Source of the DNA: CAVQND01 sp964653485
Lineage (GTDB): Bacteria; Verrucomicrobiota; Verrucomicrobiia; Limisphaerales; UBA8199
NCBI GenBank assembly: GCA_964653485.1
Contig: CAZZFF010000001.1
Coordinates: 1-64,000 of the forward strand
DNA length: 64,000 bases
Reading direction: 5' to 3'
Shown here one piece after another: positions 1 to 8,124 of the stretch. The notes under the pieces were generated by a model. The model was not told the origin of the DNA and made no database searches. It saw only the letters and a program-made list of their open reading frames with translations. Positions within the stretch are counted from its first letter, which is position 1, and the number at the start of each line of letters is the position of its first letter. The translations under genes and the position numbers were made by a program.

Positions 1-115
1 TTAGCCCCTCTTTCACCCCCGCCCCGGGTAACAAAACTTTTGGCGCAATTCGCTCAACATGTGTTGGCCTGTCGAGGGCTTGCTCGGAAGGCATCCTCAA
101 GGGTATAGTGTGCCC

Positions 116-355
116 ATGAGCGTTTTGGAATTGAGCGATGAGCAGGTGATCTCCATTGTGCGGCAGTTGCCCGCTGCTCGCAAGCGCACCGCCCTGCTGG
201 CCTTGGCGCAGGAAGCTCAAGCCAGGCGCGAGGAACGAATGCGGCTTGGGGAGGCGCATGTGCGCCGAACGTGCGTCGAGCGCGGGTTGGACTGGGAGCG
301 CATGTCGGAAGATGAGCGTGAGAGCTTCGTGGATGAACTGTTACACGAGAAATAA
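116..355 (+). CDS. small antitoxin-like protein paired with PIN toxin
   Basis: 79-residue acidic, helix-rich protein beginning MSVLELSDEQV. The ATG at 116 is preferred to in-frame ATGs further upstream because the recognisable protein starts there. The stop is followed after two bases by the GTG of a PIN-domain gene, the spacing expected of a type II toxin-antitoxin operon. No DNA-binding fold is obvious from the sequence; the C-terminal half (ERGLDWERMSEDERESFVDELL) could be the toxin-binding tail. The antitoxin role is inferred from size and position; the family was not recognised. Confidence 0.65.
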   Translation: MSVLELSDEQVISIVRQLPAARKRTALLALAQEAQARREERMRLGEAHVRRTCVERGLDWERMSEDERESFVDELLHEK

Positions 356-357
356 CC

Positions 358-774
358 GTGGCCCTTATCGCCGTTTTCGATACGAACATCCTCTTTTCCG
401 CGATGGCTTGGCGGGGAAATCCATTCCAGTGCGTCGAGCGGGCGCGGGTGGGAGAGATTGAGGCTGTGACCTGCCCGGAATTGATGGCGGAATTGGCGGA
501 GAAACTGGAGATGAAGCTTGGCTTTTCCCCGGAACAAGCCGTTGAAACGCTGGCGGATTATTTGGGTTTCCTGCGGGTAGTGAGTATTCCAGGGCTGTTG
601 GCTGCGGTGCCGCGCGATCCGGACGACAATGTGGTGCTCGAGTGCGCCGTTGAGGGAAAGGCCCGATACATCGTGACCGGCGACAAGGACCTTCTCGTAT
701 TGAAAGCGTTCCGTGACATTCAAATCCTCCGTGCCAGCGATTTCCTCAACGTTCCGGCGAAGGCGCTCGGCTGA
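358..774 (+). CDS. PIN-domain toxin (putative TA toxin component)
   Basis: 138-residue PIN-fold ribonuclease. The N-terminus VFDTNILFSAMAW carries the first catalytic Asp, PELMAELAEKL the conserved Glu, and PRDPDDNVVLECAVEGKARYI followed by VTGDKDLL the C-terminal acidic cluster typical of 'toxin component, PIN family' proteins. Length is normal. Such toxins cut RNA and are held by the upstream-encoded antitoxin, whose gene ends two bases before this GTG start. All motif acids are present, so the toxin looks intact. The RNA target cannot be told from the sequence. Confidence 0.85.
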   Translation: MALIAVFDTNILFSAMAWRGNPFQCVERARVGEIEAVTCPELMAELAEKLEMKLGFSPEQAVETLADYLGFLRVVSIPGLLAAVPRDPDDNVVLECAVEGKARYIVTGDKDLLVLKAFRDIQILRASDFLNVPAKALG

Positions 775-1104
775 GTGCAAAACAGTATCCGGGCGCTCCT
801 CCAGAAGGCCATGCAAGTAGCGGACAACGTGGTTTTCATCGGGCTGGCCCCGGCGTGGTTCCTCCGGGCCCGCCAGGAGGACATGCGGCAGGCGCGGTTC
901 GCCCTGGTGGAGCTATGCGCCCTGCCCGTCCCGCCAACCTGGCCCCAGTTCGGCATCGAGCTCCGTGTGTTCCTTTCACACCAGGCGAATCGCAAGGAGA
1001 GTTTGAACGCCCGATCATCCGCGTGAGAACCAGCCTTCTTCCGCGCGGACTTGGGTGCGCGTGGGCGATTGACGTTATGGTGCTTTGATGATATGATGCC
1101 GCAC
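775..1104. other. 330-bp stretch with no firmly supported gene
   Basis: An 83-codon frame opens with GTG at 775, directly after the toxin stop, and ends at 1026. Its product is not recognisable and its last third is poor in protein-like pattern. The opposite strand has only Pro/Gly/Arg-rich frames. I see no RNA gene or repeat. The stretch separates two TA operons. Confidence 0.4.
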
Positions 1105-1317
1105 ATGAGAACGACCCTGACGCTGGATAACGATGCGTTCCAGGCGGCCAAGGCCAAAGCGGCCCATGAGAACATGTCTTTAGGCAAAGCGGTCTCGGAG
1201 CTCATCCTGCAAGGCTTGAGGAGAACCTCCACCAAAACCGCACCCTCGGCCGTATTCCATTCCGAGGGGGGGACTTACACTTCCAAGGAAGTCGAGGAGG
1301 CCCTGGATGATGAATAA
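1105..1317 (+). CDS. VapB-type ribbon-helix-helix antitoxin
   Basis: 70-residue protein. MRTTLTLDNDAFQAAKAKA is the classic beta-strand plus helix start of ribbon-helix-helix antitoxins, followed by ENMSLGKAVSELILQGL as the second helix. The ATG at 1105 is chosen because the strand RTTLTLD must be near the N-terminus; upstream in-frame ATGs precede it with unrelated residues. The last 11 bases overlap the following PIN toxin gene, so translation is probably coupled. RHH antitoxins normally bind their own promoter and neutralise VapC. Confidence 0.85.
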   Translation: MRTTLTLDNDAFQAAKAKAAHENMSLGKAVSELILQGLRRTSTKTAPSAVFHSEGGTYTSKEVEEALDDE

Positions 1318-1744
1318 GTCGCTGCTCGACGCCAACACCCTCATAGCGGCTTTCGATGGGAGTCACGCGGACCACCGGCGCGCGCATCGGTTCGTCTCGG
1401 GCCTGAGCGAGTTTTATACGTCGCCGCAGACTCAGGGTGCGTTCTTGCGTTTCTTCACGCGACCCTGGACGGACACCGTCGGCAATCGGCGCCCGCCACG
1501 CATGAGCACCGGCGAGGCGCTGAGTCACTTGAGGTCAATTCTTGCCTTGTCCCCGCATCGCTTCTTACCCGACGATCTTTCTTTCGAGAAAGTTTCGATG
1601 CGTTCTCTGAGCGGATTCAAACAGTGGAACGATGCCTACTTGATCGCCCTGGCCGGCAAGCATGGACTCAGCTTGGCCACGCTCGAACGAAAGCTCGACA
1701 ACATGGACGACCCCAAATCGCCGGTTGTCCGTGCCGTTGCCTAA
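1307..1744 (+). CDS. vapC: VapC-family PIN toxin
   Basis: 145-residue PIN protein with LLDANTLIAAFDGSHADH at the N-terminus (catalytic Asp in LDAN) and FKQWNDAYLIALA at the C-terminus (acidic N-D-A-Y motif). VapC toxins are Mg-dependent RNases, often cutting tRNA or rRNA. The gene overlaps the RHH antitoxin by 11 bases and starts ATGATG, so either of two adjacent ATGs could be used. It appears complete. This is the second PIN toxin within 1.8 kb, of a different subfamily from the first. Confidence 0.88.
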   Translation: MMNKSLLDANTLIAAFDGSHADHRRAHRFVSGLSEFYTSPQTQGAFLRFFTRPWTDTVGNRRPPRMSTGEALSHLRSILALSPHRFLPDDLSFEKVSMRSLSGFKQWNDAYLIALAGKHGLSLATLERKLDNMDDPKSPVVRAVA

Positions 1745-1823
1745 TCAGGATATTCGGGGAATTTAGTGGCTAGGTTGGGGCGAAAGGAGGAAGGGCTGTT
1801 GGAGTGAAGGCTGTTGGATTGGT

Positions 1824-2306
1824 TTGATGTCACGACGGGGTATCGCGGCCGGATCTGAGTTCAAACCGCTTCGCGCCGGACTTCGCTCCGCTCCGCTACG
1901 CTCTGCCGGTCGTTTGGACCGGTCAGGGGTGCTGGACGTAGTGGAGGAGTTTTCCGCGTTGAAGGATTTGCAGTTGAAAGTGGCGCGGGCTTGGGCGGCC
2001 AAAGAACTATTCTCCAAGTTCTGGAATTATCAGGAGGAGGGCTGGGCACGCCGGTTCTTCAAGGACTGGTTTAGCTGGGTGAGTCGGAGCCGCCTCAAGC
2101 CGGTGGTCGAGGTAGCCCAAATGCTCAAGCGTCACCTGGACAACCTGCTGACGTATCTGAAGCATCATATAACCAACGCGGCGACCGAAGGGCTGAACTC
2201 GAAAATCCAGAGCCTCAAATCAGCCGCCCGAGACTTTCGCAACTTCCGCAACTACCGGATTCGCATCCTGTTGTCTTGTGGAAAGCTCAAGCTCTACCCA
2301 CTATAA
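1824..2306 (+). pseudogene. ISL3-type transposase, C-terminal fragment
   Basis: From about 1950 the frame reads like the C-terminal third of ISL3-family DDE transposases: LKDLQLKVARAWAAKE, then HHITNAATEGLNSKIQSLK, then FRNFRNYRIRILLSCGKL. The catalytic N-terminal two thirds are absent. Residues before about position 40 (Arg/Ser/Leu-rich) are not transposase-like and come from low-complexity DNA fused to the fragment. No terminal inverted repeats were found, so this is an inactive insertion-sequence relic near the TA genes. Confidence 0.8.
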
Positions 2307-2422
2307 TCCCCCAAGAGCCAAAACATCCGAATGACAAACCAACAGAAAACGAGCAGCGGGAGTAAAGCGGAAAGGACAACAGTGGCGAGATTCAGTAACG
2401 GCTGGTTCATTGATCGTCGAGG

Positions 2423-2971
2423 TCAGCGACCGGAGCCAGCCGACACTGGCGTTGAATTTGTGCTAGGCTGAACCGGTTGGCTTCGCTTCGCTGCACCGCC
2501 AGATTCGGTTTTCGCAATGCCATCAGCGAGAGCGTGAAGCAGCCGGTCTGTCTCCTTCTTAGAGAAGTCCAACGGCAGATCAGACACTCCGACGACATCA
2601 TTCCCTTTCAGCAAGAACATATCGACTTGCTCGAACGGCAGCTTCAGCCACTCGTGGGCGGCCTCCCAGTAGAAGGACTTCACCGCCCTTGGAGCCGCAG
2701 GGCGGCCTCTCTCAGACATTTCAAACGCCTTTCGTGCCTGCTGAGAACTCGCATAGTGCATAATGGTGACCGTTATCGGACGCGTTATGGTTTCATTGGT
2801 CAGCATATACCGAGATAGCTCCAACGGCTCCGTGCTCGGCATCCACCACTCCTCTCCTCCCCGATCCGACAGCGGCCTAATCGAGAACCCTGGAACCTCA
2901 TTGTTCATCGAGCCTGCTGCAAAAGCTACTGCTGACGATATCAGGACGGCGGAGAGCCAAGGCACTTTCAT
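2423..2971 (-). CDS. exported protein of unknown function
   Basis: 182 residues from the ATG at 2971 (MKVPWLSAVLISSAVAFAAG), which gives a clean Sec signal peptide; the longer reading frame start would bury this peptide. The mature part has no family I recognise. The C-terminal 25 residues are Ser/Pro/Gln-rich. Its ATG lies one base after the stop of the upstream membrane-protein gene on the same strand, so the two are almost certainly co-transcribed and translationally coupled. Confidence 0.6.
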   Translation of the reverse strand: MKVPWLSAVLISSAVAFAAGSMNNEVPGFSIRPLSDRGGEEWWMPSTEPLELSRYMLTNETITRPITVTIMHYASSQQARKAFEMSERGRPAAPRAVKSFYWEAAHEWLKLPFEQVDMFLLKGNDVVGVSDLPLDFSKKETDRLLHALADGIAKTESGGAAKRSQPVQPSTNSTPVSAGSGR

Positions 2972-2972
2972 A

Positions 2973-3377
2973 TTAAGACGAACGTCTCGACTCACCGGCG
3001 CCGCGCTGCTGGCGCTCGGCATTAAACAAGAATGCAATCGTGGCGTTCGGCGGAGCCGCTGGCTCGGCGCTCGCTAAAAACCTCGTGAGCGAAACCGCCT
3101 CAAAATAGAGCAACCAGGTAAGAAGTAAGCTCACAAGCGGCAGCCAAAACAGACCCCAACGCCTGGAAACGATATCGCCAAGAAAAATCGCCCCGCTAAT
3201 GATCCCGCTTGCCAGAAAGGCGTGGTGCCGAAGCGGCGCGACGTTAATGCCATGCCCGGGCCGGTACGCAAACAAGTGCCCTGTGCTGAGCTCGCTGCAT
3301 AGAGCATAGGCAACAATGGGGGTCAGCACACTTGCCCATGATGCCCACCTTAATATGTTTGAGCGCGCCATGGTCAA
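2973..3377 (-). CDS. small multi-pass membrane protein of unknown function
   Basis: 134 residues with about four hydrophobic segments: ILRWASWASVLTPIVAYAL, HAFLASGIISGAIFLGD, WGLFWLPLVSLLLTWLL and a weaker C-terminal helix. No catalytic motif is visible and the family is not recognised. Translation may begin at 3377 (MTMARSN) or two codons later. It is immediately upstream of the exported protein gene ending at 2423, with which it forms a two-gene unit. An envelope role is only an inference. Confidence 0.6.
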   Translation of the reverse strand: MTMARSNILRWASWASVLTPIVAYALCSELSTGHLFAYRPGHGINVAPLRHHAFLASGIISGAIFLGDIVSRRWGLFWLPLVSLLLTWLLYFEAVSLTRFLASAEPAAPPNATIAFLFNAERQQRGAGESRRSS

Positions 3378-4183
3378 ACCGCCGAACCCAGCCGGAGAAC
3401 CCTCCCCTCCGGACTCTGCATCCGATTCATGATCAAAACCTTACAAAACTACCGTTCCCAACCCAGTTCGTTGACCAACGCCCGGGAGCCACCCTCGGTC
3501 TTCCGAGACAACCTGATCATTCCCAGCTCCAAATCCACCACCTGCACCTTACGGAAATTGGCCGCCGAAGTTCAAGAACAGAATAACCTGCCCCGCGGCT
3601 CCGCAACCTGTCTGATGGCCTCCCGCCGAAGCCGACGCGAACGCGAGGAGCGGGAACGCCGAGACCGGGAAGAGCGGGGACGCCGCGAGCGGGAGGAACA
3701 GGAGCGCAGACGCGCCGAGGAGGAGCGCCGGCGCTCCAATCGCTGGTGAACCGAACGTAATTGCCTCCACAAATAAGGGAAACTCCACCACGCCCGCTTG
3801 CGCGGTGGTCCACTGTTAGGTGCCAGGCCGATTCCAGGAATGCGCTCAGACAAGGTCGAGCCGCCGCGCGAGTTGGAGCCTGCGGCCGCGGTTGTGGAGG
3901 GCGGACTTGAAGGTAGCTTTGCGGCATCGGCCTCGACGCCGTCCCGTAGCCATTATAGGCATAGCTCCCCTGACAATCCCCAGGCCAGCCGTTGAAGGCG
4001 TCTGAAATTGCTCCTTTGCACGCTGGACTTCCGGTGAGCCTCCTGGCAGGTCCAAAGCCGTTGACCGGGTCCAATTTCCGGTTGGGCCCTCGCATGAATC
4101 TCGTGTTGAACCAGACCATACGGCTGGCGAGCCGCAAGATCAAGGAAAGGAACAGGTTAGCTGTTTTGCTTTGTTCTTGGGGG
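3378..4183. other. gene-poor, decayed stretch
   Basis: About 800 bases without a convincing gene. Frames here are strongly biased: one encodes a run of Arg/Glu repeats around 3615-3745 and its antisense a Leu/Ala-rich run. Embedded at 3941-4018 is a short, nearly perfect copy of part of the prepilin-like gene near 38 kb (listed separately). The stretch looks like eroded chromosomal DNA. Confidence 0.5.
3941..4018 (-). pseudogene. 78-bp copy of prepilin-like gene sequence
   Basis: Bases 3941-4018 match 38194-38271 with three mismatches and no gap. Read on the minus strand both give KGAISDAFNG, then G-D-x-Q-GSYAYNGYGT. At 38 kb this lies inside a full-length prepilin-type gene; here the flanks are unrelated and no N-terminal prepilin motif exists. 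It is a displaced gene fragment, through recombination or gene conversion, or all that remains of a second paralogue. Confidence 0.85.
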
Positions 4184-4269
4184 TGGTGGTGGGAGAAGGA
4201 TTTGAACCTTCGTAGGCGTAAGCCAGCAGATTTACAGTCTGCCCTCGTTGACCGCTTGAGTATCCCACC
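4184..4269 (-). tRNA. tRNA-Tyr (GTA)
   Basis: On the minus strand the gene starts GGTGGGATAC at 4269 and ends with acceptor strand TCCCACC, discriminator A and an encoded CCA (4184-4186). The seven-base acceptor stem pairs perfectly, the anticodon loop is CTGTAAA with anticodon GTA, and a long variable arm is present, as expected of bacterial tRNA-Tyr. T-loop TTCAAAT is intact. Confidence 0.95.
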
Positions 4270-4356
4270 AGCGGTGCGGTGCGCTAAGCGCGAGCGGAGA
4301 ATCTGCCAAATCGGGCCGGCCTTGTCAATGGAGTCCCGTTAATTTAGTGTGAACGG

Positions 4357-5700
4357 ATGTTCGATTCGTTAAGCAGCAAGCTCCAGAACGCCTTCAAGAA
4401 CCTGCGGGGTCTGGGCAAAATCTCCGAGGCCAACGTGACCGACGCCCTGCGGGACGTGCGACTGGCCTTGCTGGAAGCGGATGTGAATTTCAAGGTTGCG
4501 CGGGACTTTATCGAGCGGGTCAAGGCCAAGTCCATCGGCCAGGAGGTCATCCAGAGCATCCAGCCGGGGCAGCAGATCATCAAGATCATCCATGATGAGA
4601 TGGTGGAGCTGCTCGGCTCGGCCAACGCTGGCTTGGAGTTGAGCGGCAATCCCAGTTGCATCCTGATGGTGGGGCTGCACGGCTCGGGCAAGACGACCAC
4701 GAGCGGCAAGCTGGGCCGGTTGCTCCTCAAGCAGGGCCGGACCCCCCTGCTGGTCGCGGCGGACGTCTATCGCCCGGCGGCCATGGAGCAGCTCGAGAAG
4801 CTCGGCCAGCAGACGGGCCTGCCCGTCTATGTGCATAAAGGGGGGACCGACGTGCTCCAAATAGCGCGCGAGGCGCTTGAATTCGCCCGCGCCAACAACC
4901 GAAACACCCTCATCTTCGACACCGCGGGCCGGCTCCAGATTGACGAGCCGCTGGTCCAGGAACTGGTCCAGTTGCGCCACCTGGTTGCGCCCCAGGAGAC
5001 GTTGTTGGTCCTGGATGCCGCCTCCGGCCAGGAGGCGGTGAACGTGGCCACCCACTTCGACCAGGCCCTCCAGATCACCGGTTCCATCCTCACCAAGCTG
5101 GACGGAGACGCTCGCGGCGGCGCGGCCCTGAGCTTGAAGGCTGTCACGGGCAAACCAATCAAATTCGCCGGCATCGGCGAGAAACTCGAGGATTTCGAGC
5201 CCTTCCACCCGGAACGGATGGCCTCGCGCATCCTCGGAATGGGCGACGTCGTCAGCCTCGTCGAGAAAGCGGCCGAAGCCGTGACCATGGACGAGGCCAT
5301 GCGTCTTGAAGAGAAGATGCGCAAAGGCCAGTTCACCCTCCAGGACTTCCTGGAACAACTGCGCTACATGAAGAAGCTGGGGTCGCTCGAATCCATCGTC
5401 GGCATGCTGCCGGGGGGCGCCGAGGCCCTCAAAACCGCCGACCTGGGCAAACAAGAGAAGGAACTTGCCCACATGGAGGCTATGATCTGCGCGATGACCC
5501 CGATGGAGCGCGGCCAGCCCCAGATCCTCAACGCACGCCGGCGGCAGCGCATCGCCAAGGGCAGCGGCGTCTCCGTCACGGAACTCAACGCCATGCTCAA
5601 CCGGTTTGCCCAAATGCAGCAAATGATGAAAAAGATGGGCAAGTTCCAAAAAATCATGGCCCGGATGGGGGGAATGGCCCCCGGTGTGCGTCGCCGTTGA
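4357..5700 (+). CDS. ffh: signal recognition particle protein Ffh
   Basis: 447 residues, the usual Ffh length. Order: N-domain helices (1-95), GTPase G-domain with P-loop GLHGSGKTT (106-114), DTAGRL (188-193) and TKLDGDARGG (246-255), then the Met-rich M-domain from about 300, ending RRRQRIAKGSGVSVTELN and a string of Met pairs (QMQQMMKKMGKF) that bind 4.5S RNA and signal sequences. Ffh pairs with FtsY to deliver nascent membrane proteins to the translocon. The P-loop has His where Gln is commoner. The gene stands alone, divergent from tRNA-Tyr, with no 16S-processing or ribosomal-protein neighbour following it. Confidence 0.98.
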   Translation: MFDSLSSKLQNAFKNLRGLGKISEANVTDALRDVRLALLEADVNFKVARDFIERVKAKSIGQEVIQSIQPGQQIIKIIHDEMVELLGSANAGLELSGNPSCILMVGLHGSGKTTTSGKLGRLLLKQGRTPLLVAADVYRPAAMEQLEKLGQQTGLPVYVHKGGTDVLQIAREALEFARANNRNTLIFDTAGRLQIDEPLVQELVQLRHLVAPQETLLVLDAASGQEAVNVATHFDQALQITGSILTKLDGDARGGAALSLKAVTGKPIKFAGIGEKLEDFEPFHPERMASRILGMGDVVSLVEKAAEAVTMDEAMRLEEKMRKGQFTLQDFLEQLRYMKKLGSLESIVGMLPGGAEALKTADLGKQEKELAHMEAMICAMTPMERGQPQILNARRRQRIAKGSGVSVTELNAMLNRFAQMQQMMKKMGKFQKIMARMGGMAPGVRRR

Positions 5701-5864
5701 TTTTTTTCTTTACAAACGGGCGGGAGTGTCGTACTTATTTATTTAGTAAAGCCCGCGATTTCCCAGTTGACAGGCGTGGATTTAGTTTGCAAAGATAAAC
5801 CGTAGCAAGCGCAAACGATCTTGAAAGTAGAGCGTCGTTCACGCTTATTAACTAGACTTAAGTT

Positions 5865-6791
5865 ATGACCATAAATAGACAGTGCAGCCCGGGGCGAGAG
5901 GGGCGTCCCGCATTTACGTTAATCGAACTCTTGGTCGTCATTGCGATCATAGCCATCCTGGCGGCCATGCTCCTGCCGAGCTTGGCCAAAGCCAAACAGA
6001 AAGCGCAGGGTGTTCAATGCCTGAGCAACGGCAGGCAGATCATGATTGCCTGGCAAGGATACAACGCGGACAACATGGACAAGATGGTCGCCTCGGTCCA
6101 TGGCGCCCTTGCCTCAACCCCAGCCACAGCCCAGGCTCAAGGCCTCTTCCCCTGGTGCGAAGGATGGCTCGACTGGACGACCAGCGAGGACAACACCAAC
6201 ATTCAGTTTTTGGTTGGCACCGCGTACTCGGCTCTTGCCAAATACACGGTCAACCCCGGGATTTTCAAGTGCCCTGCTGATACCTTCGTGAGCGCGGCTC
6301 AGTCCGCCTCCGGCTTCAAGTCGCGGGTTAGAAGCATCTCAGGCAACATCGGCGTTGGCGTGGGGAACGCGAACGGCTATCCTCCGGGCAGCGGCCAGAA
6401 CGCGGGCCCCTGGAGCACTATCTACAAGCACGCCATTATTACGTCCGACCTCCAATTCCCCAGTTCGGCCGAGACATGGGTGTACTGCGACGAACATCCA
6501 GACAGCATCAATGATTCCGGCCTGTTCAACCCGGAAACCCCAAGCGCCTGGACCGACGAGCCTGCGAATTATCACAATGGCGCGTGCGGGTTTGCCTTCG
6601 CTGACGGCCACTCGGAAGTTCACAGGTGGCGCGCGTCCAACAATGCTCCGATCGCTCGCGCGGTTACGTTCACGGATGCCCCGCACGCCCCTGTGAGCGG
6701 CATCACCGACAAGGACATCGGCTGGATGGTGTATCATGCCGGCAGGGTGAGCGCTATTCCGCCCGCAGGCTGGCCTTGTTATGCCCAGTGA
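5865..6791 (+). CDS. prepilin-type (H-X9-DG) secreted protein
   Basis: 308 residues. Residues 17-40 carry the prepilin peptidase signature FTLIELLVVIAIIAIL, with Phe after the processing site and Glu at position 5 of the mature protein, then a pilin-like amphipathic helix (LPSLAKAKQKAQ). The C-terminus has H-N-G-A-C-G-F-A-F-A-D-G, the H-X9-DG motif common in hundreds of paralogues of Verrucomicrobia and Planctomycetes. Such proteins are thought to be exported by a type II secretion/pilus-like route; their function is unknown. A perfect TTGACA at 5767 with a weak AAAGAT 18 bases on may be the promoter; a strong terminator follows. Confidence 0.9.
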   Translation: MTINRQCSPGREGRPAFTLIELLVVIAIIAILAAMLLPSLAKAKQKAQGVQCLSNGRQIMIAWQGYNADNMDKMVASVHGALASTPATAQAQGLFPWCEGWLDWTTSEDNTNIQFLVGTAYSALAKYTVNPGIFKCPADTFVSAAQSASGFKSRVRSISGNIGVGVGNANGYPPGSGQNAGPWSTIYKHAIITSDLQFPSSAETWVYCDEHPDSINDSGLFNPETPSAWTDEPANYHNGACGFAFADGHSEVHRWRASNNAPIARAVTFTDAPHAPVSGITDKDIGWMVYHAGRVSAIPPAGWPCYAQ

Positions 6792-6836
6792 GCCGGTGCG
6801 CTGAGCCGCCCCCTCATTTCAGCTCGGCCCGATTTG

Positions 6837-6876
6837 GCGCCGTTGCAGCCCCTGCTGCAACGGCGCTTGCGTTTTT
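6837..6876 (+). terminator. rho-independent terminator after prepilin-like gene
   Basis: Perfect 12-bp stem GCGCCGTTGCAG / CTGCAACGGCGC around a 6-base loop, ending 6866, followed by TTGCGTTTTT. It lies 46 bases after the stop at 6791 on the same strand. Confidence 0.85.
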
Positions 6877-6904
6877 CCAGGGGTCCAGCCTCTGAGCGGG
6901 GCAT

Positions 6905-7207
6905 TCAGGCCGCCGCCAACACCTTGACCTCCCTATCGAGCCGGCCTGCCAGCCGCTCCTGCTGCTTTTCCAGGTCGTAGTGCGATTGCAGGTTGAGCCA
7001 GAACTCCGGCGACATGCGGAAGTAACGCCCAAGCCGCAACGCCGTGTCAGCGGTGATGGCGCGCTGGCCCTTGACAATCTCGTTGATGCGGCGTGGGGGC
7101 ACGCCGATGTCTTTGGCCAAGCGGTATTGCGTGACGGCCATCGGTTTGAGGAATTCTTCCTCGAGGATTTCGCCCGGCGTGATGTTGCTGAGCAGTTTGC
7201 TTTTCAT
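6905..7207 (-). CDS. higA: HigA-type antitoxin, apparently without HigB
   Basis: 100 residues with the HigA opening ITPGEILEEEFLKPMAVTQYRLAKDIGVP and the XRE helix-turn-helix INEIVKGQRAITADTALRLGRYF, ending in the family's typical tail. HigA antitoxins bind the HigB mRNA-cleaving toxin and repress the higBA promoter. In the usual order higB comes first, but here the recognisable promoter begins only 14 bases upstream of this ATG, leaving no room for a toxin gene, and none follows before the terminator of the neighbouring gene. It is therefore an orphan antitoxin or stand-alone regulator. Confidence 0.88.
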   Translation of the reverse strand: MKSKLLSNITPGEILEEEFLKPMAVTQYRLAKDIGVPPRRINEIVKGQRAITADTALRLGRYFRMSPEFWLNLQSHYDLEKQQERLAGRLDREVKVLAAA

Positions 7208-7221
7208 AAAATCACCGGCGT

Positions 7222-7250
7222 ATAGTAACGCTTGGCGTTAATAGTGGCAA
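7222..7250 (-). promoter_or_regulatory. higA promoter with operator palindrome
   Basis: On the minus strand: -35 TTGCCA (7250-7245), 17-base spacer, -10 TACTAT (7227-7222), 14 bases before the higA ATG. Within the spacer and abutting the -10 lies the perfect palindrome TAACGC-TTG-GCGTTA (7226-7240), placed where a bound HigA dimer would block RNA polymerase. Confidence 0.75.
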
Positions 7251-7332
7251 GAGCGTAAAGCGGCGATTGACGGGGAAGGGAGCTTGGGGCATTCTCCGGT
7301 TGGTTTTTGGGCTTTTTGGAAAAGCGGGCCAA

Positions 7333-8124
7333 GTGCATCCTATAGCTTTTGAATTAGGCGGACTGAGCATCCATTGGTATGGGGTGATGGTGGCGCTGGG
7401 CTTTTTGTCGGGGCTGTGGCTGGCCAGCCGGCGAGCCATGCGGGAAGGTCTGGGCGCCGAGACGGTCTTGGACCTGGGACCGTGGCTCATTGTGGGGGCG
7501 ATTGTCGGGGCGAGGATTCTGTTCGTGACCACGTATTGGCGGGAGCAGTTCGCCGGGAGGCCGTTTTTGGAAGTGTTCAAGGTCTGGCATGGGGGGTTGG
7601 TCTATTACGGGGGGCTGGTCGGGTCGTCGCTGGCCTGCATGATTTACGCGCGTTGGAAACGCCAGCGGCTTTGGCGGCTGGCGGACATCCTGGCCCCTAG
7701 CATCGCTCTCGGCCAGGTCTTTGGGAGGATCGGTTGCTTGTTGAACGGCTGCTGTTATGGGCGCCCTTGCCATCTGCCGTGGGCCATCGCCTTTCCGGAG
7801 AACAACCTGAGCGGCGCCCCGACCGTGCCGGTACACCCGACGCAGATTTATGAATCCATTCTGAGCCTGGCTCTGTGCATTGTCCTGACCCGGCTCTACG
7901 GGCGAAGGCGTTTCGACGGCCAGATTTTCGGCCTTTACCTCGTCGGGTACGCGCTGCTGCGCTCGTTCGTCGAGATGTTCCGGGGCGATTATCCCCAATA
8001 CCAATACCTGGGCGGCTGGGTCACGCCCGGGCACCTGGTCAGCGCCCTTATTCTGGCCGTCGGCCTGGTTCTGCTTTGGCTCCTCTCCCGCCCTGGCCTG
8101 AGGAAGCAGCCGGAAAGCCAATGA
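7333..8124 (+). CDS. lgt: prolipoprotein diacylglyceryl transferase
   Basis: 263 residues from GTG at 7333 (VHPIAFELGGLSIHWYG matches the family start; an upstream TTG would add 22 unsupported residues). Multi-pass inner-membrane enzyme moving diacylglycerol from phosphatidylglycerol to the lipobox Cys of prolipoproteins. Landmarks are HGGLVYYGG, the catalytic GRIGCLLNGCCYGRP with conserved Arg and Asn, HPTQIYES, and GYALLRSFVEMFR. Seven hydrophobic segments are apparent. The stop overlaps the miaA start as ATGA, so the two are coupled. Its substrates include the RND adaptor lipoprotein encoded at 42.7 kb. Confidence 0.97.
   Translation: MHPIAFELGGLSIHWYGVMVALGFLSGLWLASRRAMREGLGAETVLDLGPWLIVGAIVGARILFVTTYWREQFAGRPFLEVFKVWHGGLVYYGGLVGSSLACMIYARWKRQRLWRLADILAPSIALGQVFGRIGCLLNGCCYGRPCHLPWAIAFPENNLSGAPTVPVHPTQIYESILSLALCIVLTRLYGRRRFDGQIFGLYLVGYALLRSFVEMFRGDYPQYQYLGGWVTPGHLVSALILAVGLVLLWLLSRPGLRKQPESQ

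Noticed and set aside
775..1026. 83-codon frame right after the first PIN toxin
   Set aside because: Not recognised, poor protein pattern in the last third, and open frames are common on both strands here; kept only as a described gap.
3429..3749. 106-codon frame with a long Arg/Glu repeat run
   Set aside because: The repeat run is a simple low-complexity DNA tract; the antisense frame is equally open, there is no start signal, and no protein family fits.
4369..5649. 426-codon frame on the minus strand
   Set aside because: Shadow of ffh; open only because of the codon bias of the real gene on the plus strand.
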